64,000 nt of DNA from Streptomyces sp. HUAS YS2. Lineage in GTDB: Bacteria; Actinomycetota; Actinomycetes; Streptomycetales; Streptomycetaceae. The notes beneath the pieces were generated by a model, which worked only from the letters and a program-made list of their open reading frames with translations, searched no databases and was not told where the DNA came from. Positions 63,005 to 64,000 of this stretch are shown piece by piece. The DNA lies in NCBI RefSeq assembly GCF_033343995.1, contig NZ_CP137573.1:2699001-2763000 (forward strand), written 5' to 3'. Both the position numbers and the translations under genes were made by a program. How positions within the stretch are numbered: position 1 is the first letter of the stretch; every line of letters starts with the position of its first letter.

Positions 63005-64000
63005 AGGACGGCGTGAACGGCGTCGCACTCGCCGTCTTCATCTTCTTCTTCCTCGCAGTAACGGTCATGGGCTTCATGGCCGCGAAGTGGCGCAAGGCCG
63101 AGAACGAGAACAGCCTCGACGAATGGGGCCTCGGCGGCCGCTCGTTCGGCACCTGGGTCACCTGGTTCCTGCTCGGCGGCGACCTCTACACCGCGTACAC
63201 CTTCGTCGCCGTCCCGGCGGCGATCTACGCGGCGGGCGCGGCCGGCTTCTTCGCCGTGCCGTACACGATCCTGGTCTACCCGCTGATCTTCACCTTCCTG
63301 CCCCGGCTCTGGTCGGTGTCGCACAAGCACGGATACGTCACCACCTCGGACTTCGTCCGCGGCCGGTTCGGCTCCAAGGGCCTGTCGCTGGCGGTCGCCG
63401 TCACCGGCATCCTGGCCACGATGCCGTACATCGCACTCCAGCTGGTCGGCATCCAGGCCGTCCTGGACGTGATGGGTGTCGGTGGCGGCGAGAACACCAA
63501 CTGGTTCGTCAAGGACCTGCCGCTGCTCGTCGCGTTCGGTGTCCTCGCGGCCTACACGTACTCCTCCGGCCTGCGCGCCCCGGCGCTCATCGCCTTCGTC
63601 AAGGACACCCTGATCTACCTCGTGATCGCGGTGGCGATCATCTACATCCCGATCAAGCTGGGCGGCTTCGACGAGATCTTCGCCAAGGCGGGCGAGGCGT
63701 ACCAGACGGTCAACCCGGCGACCGGCAAGCCCAAGGGCGCGCTGGTGCCCGGCGAGGCGGGCCAGTGGACGTACGCGACGCTGGCGCTCGGCTCGGCGCT
63801 CGCGCTGTTCATGTACCCGCACTCGATCACGGCGACGCTCTCCTCGCGCAGCCGTGACGTGATCCGCCGCAACACCACGATCCTGCCGCTGTACTCGCTG
63901 ATGCTGGGCCTTCTCGCGCTGCTCGGCTTCATGGCGATCGCGGCCGGCGTGAAGGTCACCAACGGCCAGCTCGCCATTCCGCAGCTGTTCGAGAACATGT
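63001..64000 (+). CDS. sodium:solute symporter, 3' truncated by window
   Basis: First 333 codons of an SSS-family symporter of the MctP (monocarboxylate) type. GTG 63001 overlaps the DUF3311 stop (GTGA). Helices begin at VALAVFIFFFLAVTVMGFMA. The family region DEWGLGGRSFGTWVTWFLLGGD and the conserved TLSSRSRDVIRRNT loop are visible. It imports small carboxylates with Na+. No complete ORF is visible because the gene runs past 64000. Confidence 0.88.
   Translation, partial: MKDGVNGVALAVFIFFFLAVTVMGFMAAKWRKAENENSLDEWGLGGRSFGTWVTWFLLGGDLYTAYTFVAVPAAIYAAGAAGFFAVPYTILVYPLIFTFLPRLWSVSHKHGYVTTSDFVRGRFGSKGLSLAVAVTGILATMPYIALQLVGIQAVLDVMGVGGGENTNWFVKDLPLLVAFGVLAAYTYSSGLRAPALIAFVKDTLIYLVIAVAIIYIPIKLGGFDEIFAKAGEAYQTVNPATGKPKGALVPGEAGQWTYATLALGSALALFMYPHSITATLSSRSRDVIRRNTTILPLYSLMLGLLALLGFMAIAAGVKVTNGQLAIPQLFENM

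Overview
The window is high-GC actinobacterial chromosome, almost certainly Streptomyces. Codon use is strongly G/C at third positions. The markers are genus-typical: a conservon (cvnABCD), wblE, sigH with its RsbW-like partner, nickel superoxide dismutase with its maturation protease, an EshA-type encapsulin, and the dasR/dasABC/nagB chitin-sugar locus. From memory, not from a search, the gene order resembles the S. coelicolor chromosome between dasR and lon, read in the opposite direction. This looks like core chromosome rather than an arm; the one clear accessory patch is about 1.2 kb just downstream of sodN.

Layout. 0.1-3.6 kb: AurF-type diiron oxygenase, TetR regulator, a small protein and a secreted NlpC/P60 peptidoglycan hydrolase. 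3.7-11.8 kb: membrane protein, StyA-like flavoprotein, conservon cvnDCBA (one minus-strand operon), PP2C-like protein, MarR regulator. 12-23 kb: secreted GH25 lysozyme, lon with adjacent HspR-type and ClgR-type operators, a PhnA-like zinc-ribbon protein, a spermidine-synthase-like protein, an OmpR/HK two-component pair and the fused 2-oxoglutarate dehydrogenase E2/E1 (kgd). 23-31 kb: DUF4097/PadR pair, ClpN/HTH pair behind twin palindromic operators, a GH5 glycosidase, a quinone-oxidoreductase-like dehydrogenase and NADP-type malic enzyme. 31-34 kb: polar amino-acid ABC transporter. 34-38 kb: methyltransferase, CGNR protein, sodX/sodN and the accessory patch. 38-44 kb: PAP2 phosphatase, NarL-type two-component pair, truncated haemoglobin and small conserved genes. 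43.6-46.2 kb: polyprenyl synthase with family 2B encapsulin (eshA). 46-53 kb: amidase, PLP enzyme, Na+/H+ antiporter, UBP zinc finger, prsH-sigH and a lipid kinase. 53-55 kb: wblE convergent with a PdtaS-like kinase. 55.8-62.5 kb: nagB, dasD, dasCBA and dasR with four dre-like sites. 62.7-64 kb: DUF3311 protein and a sodium:solute symporter cut by the window end.

How the genes work together. DasR represses uptake (dasABC), hydrolysis (the GH3 enzyme) and deamination (nagB) of chitin sugars through dre sites visible here. kgd, malic enzyme and the amino-acid transporter supply central carbon and nitrogen metabolism. lon, sigH, the ClpN/HTH pair and sodN are stress functions. Three recurrent features stand out. 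Many genes have a TAnnnT hexamer exactly 6-7 bases before the start codon, which predicts leaderless mRNAs. Strong bidirectional hairpins separate most convergent pairs. Several convergent genes overlap in their coding ends. The items most worth following are the degenerate repeat of the sodN 3' end together with an integrase-like remnant, the encapsulin/polyprenyl synthase operon, the twin-operator leaderless HTH-ClpN module and the dual operators at lon.
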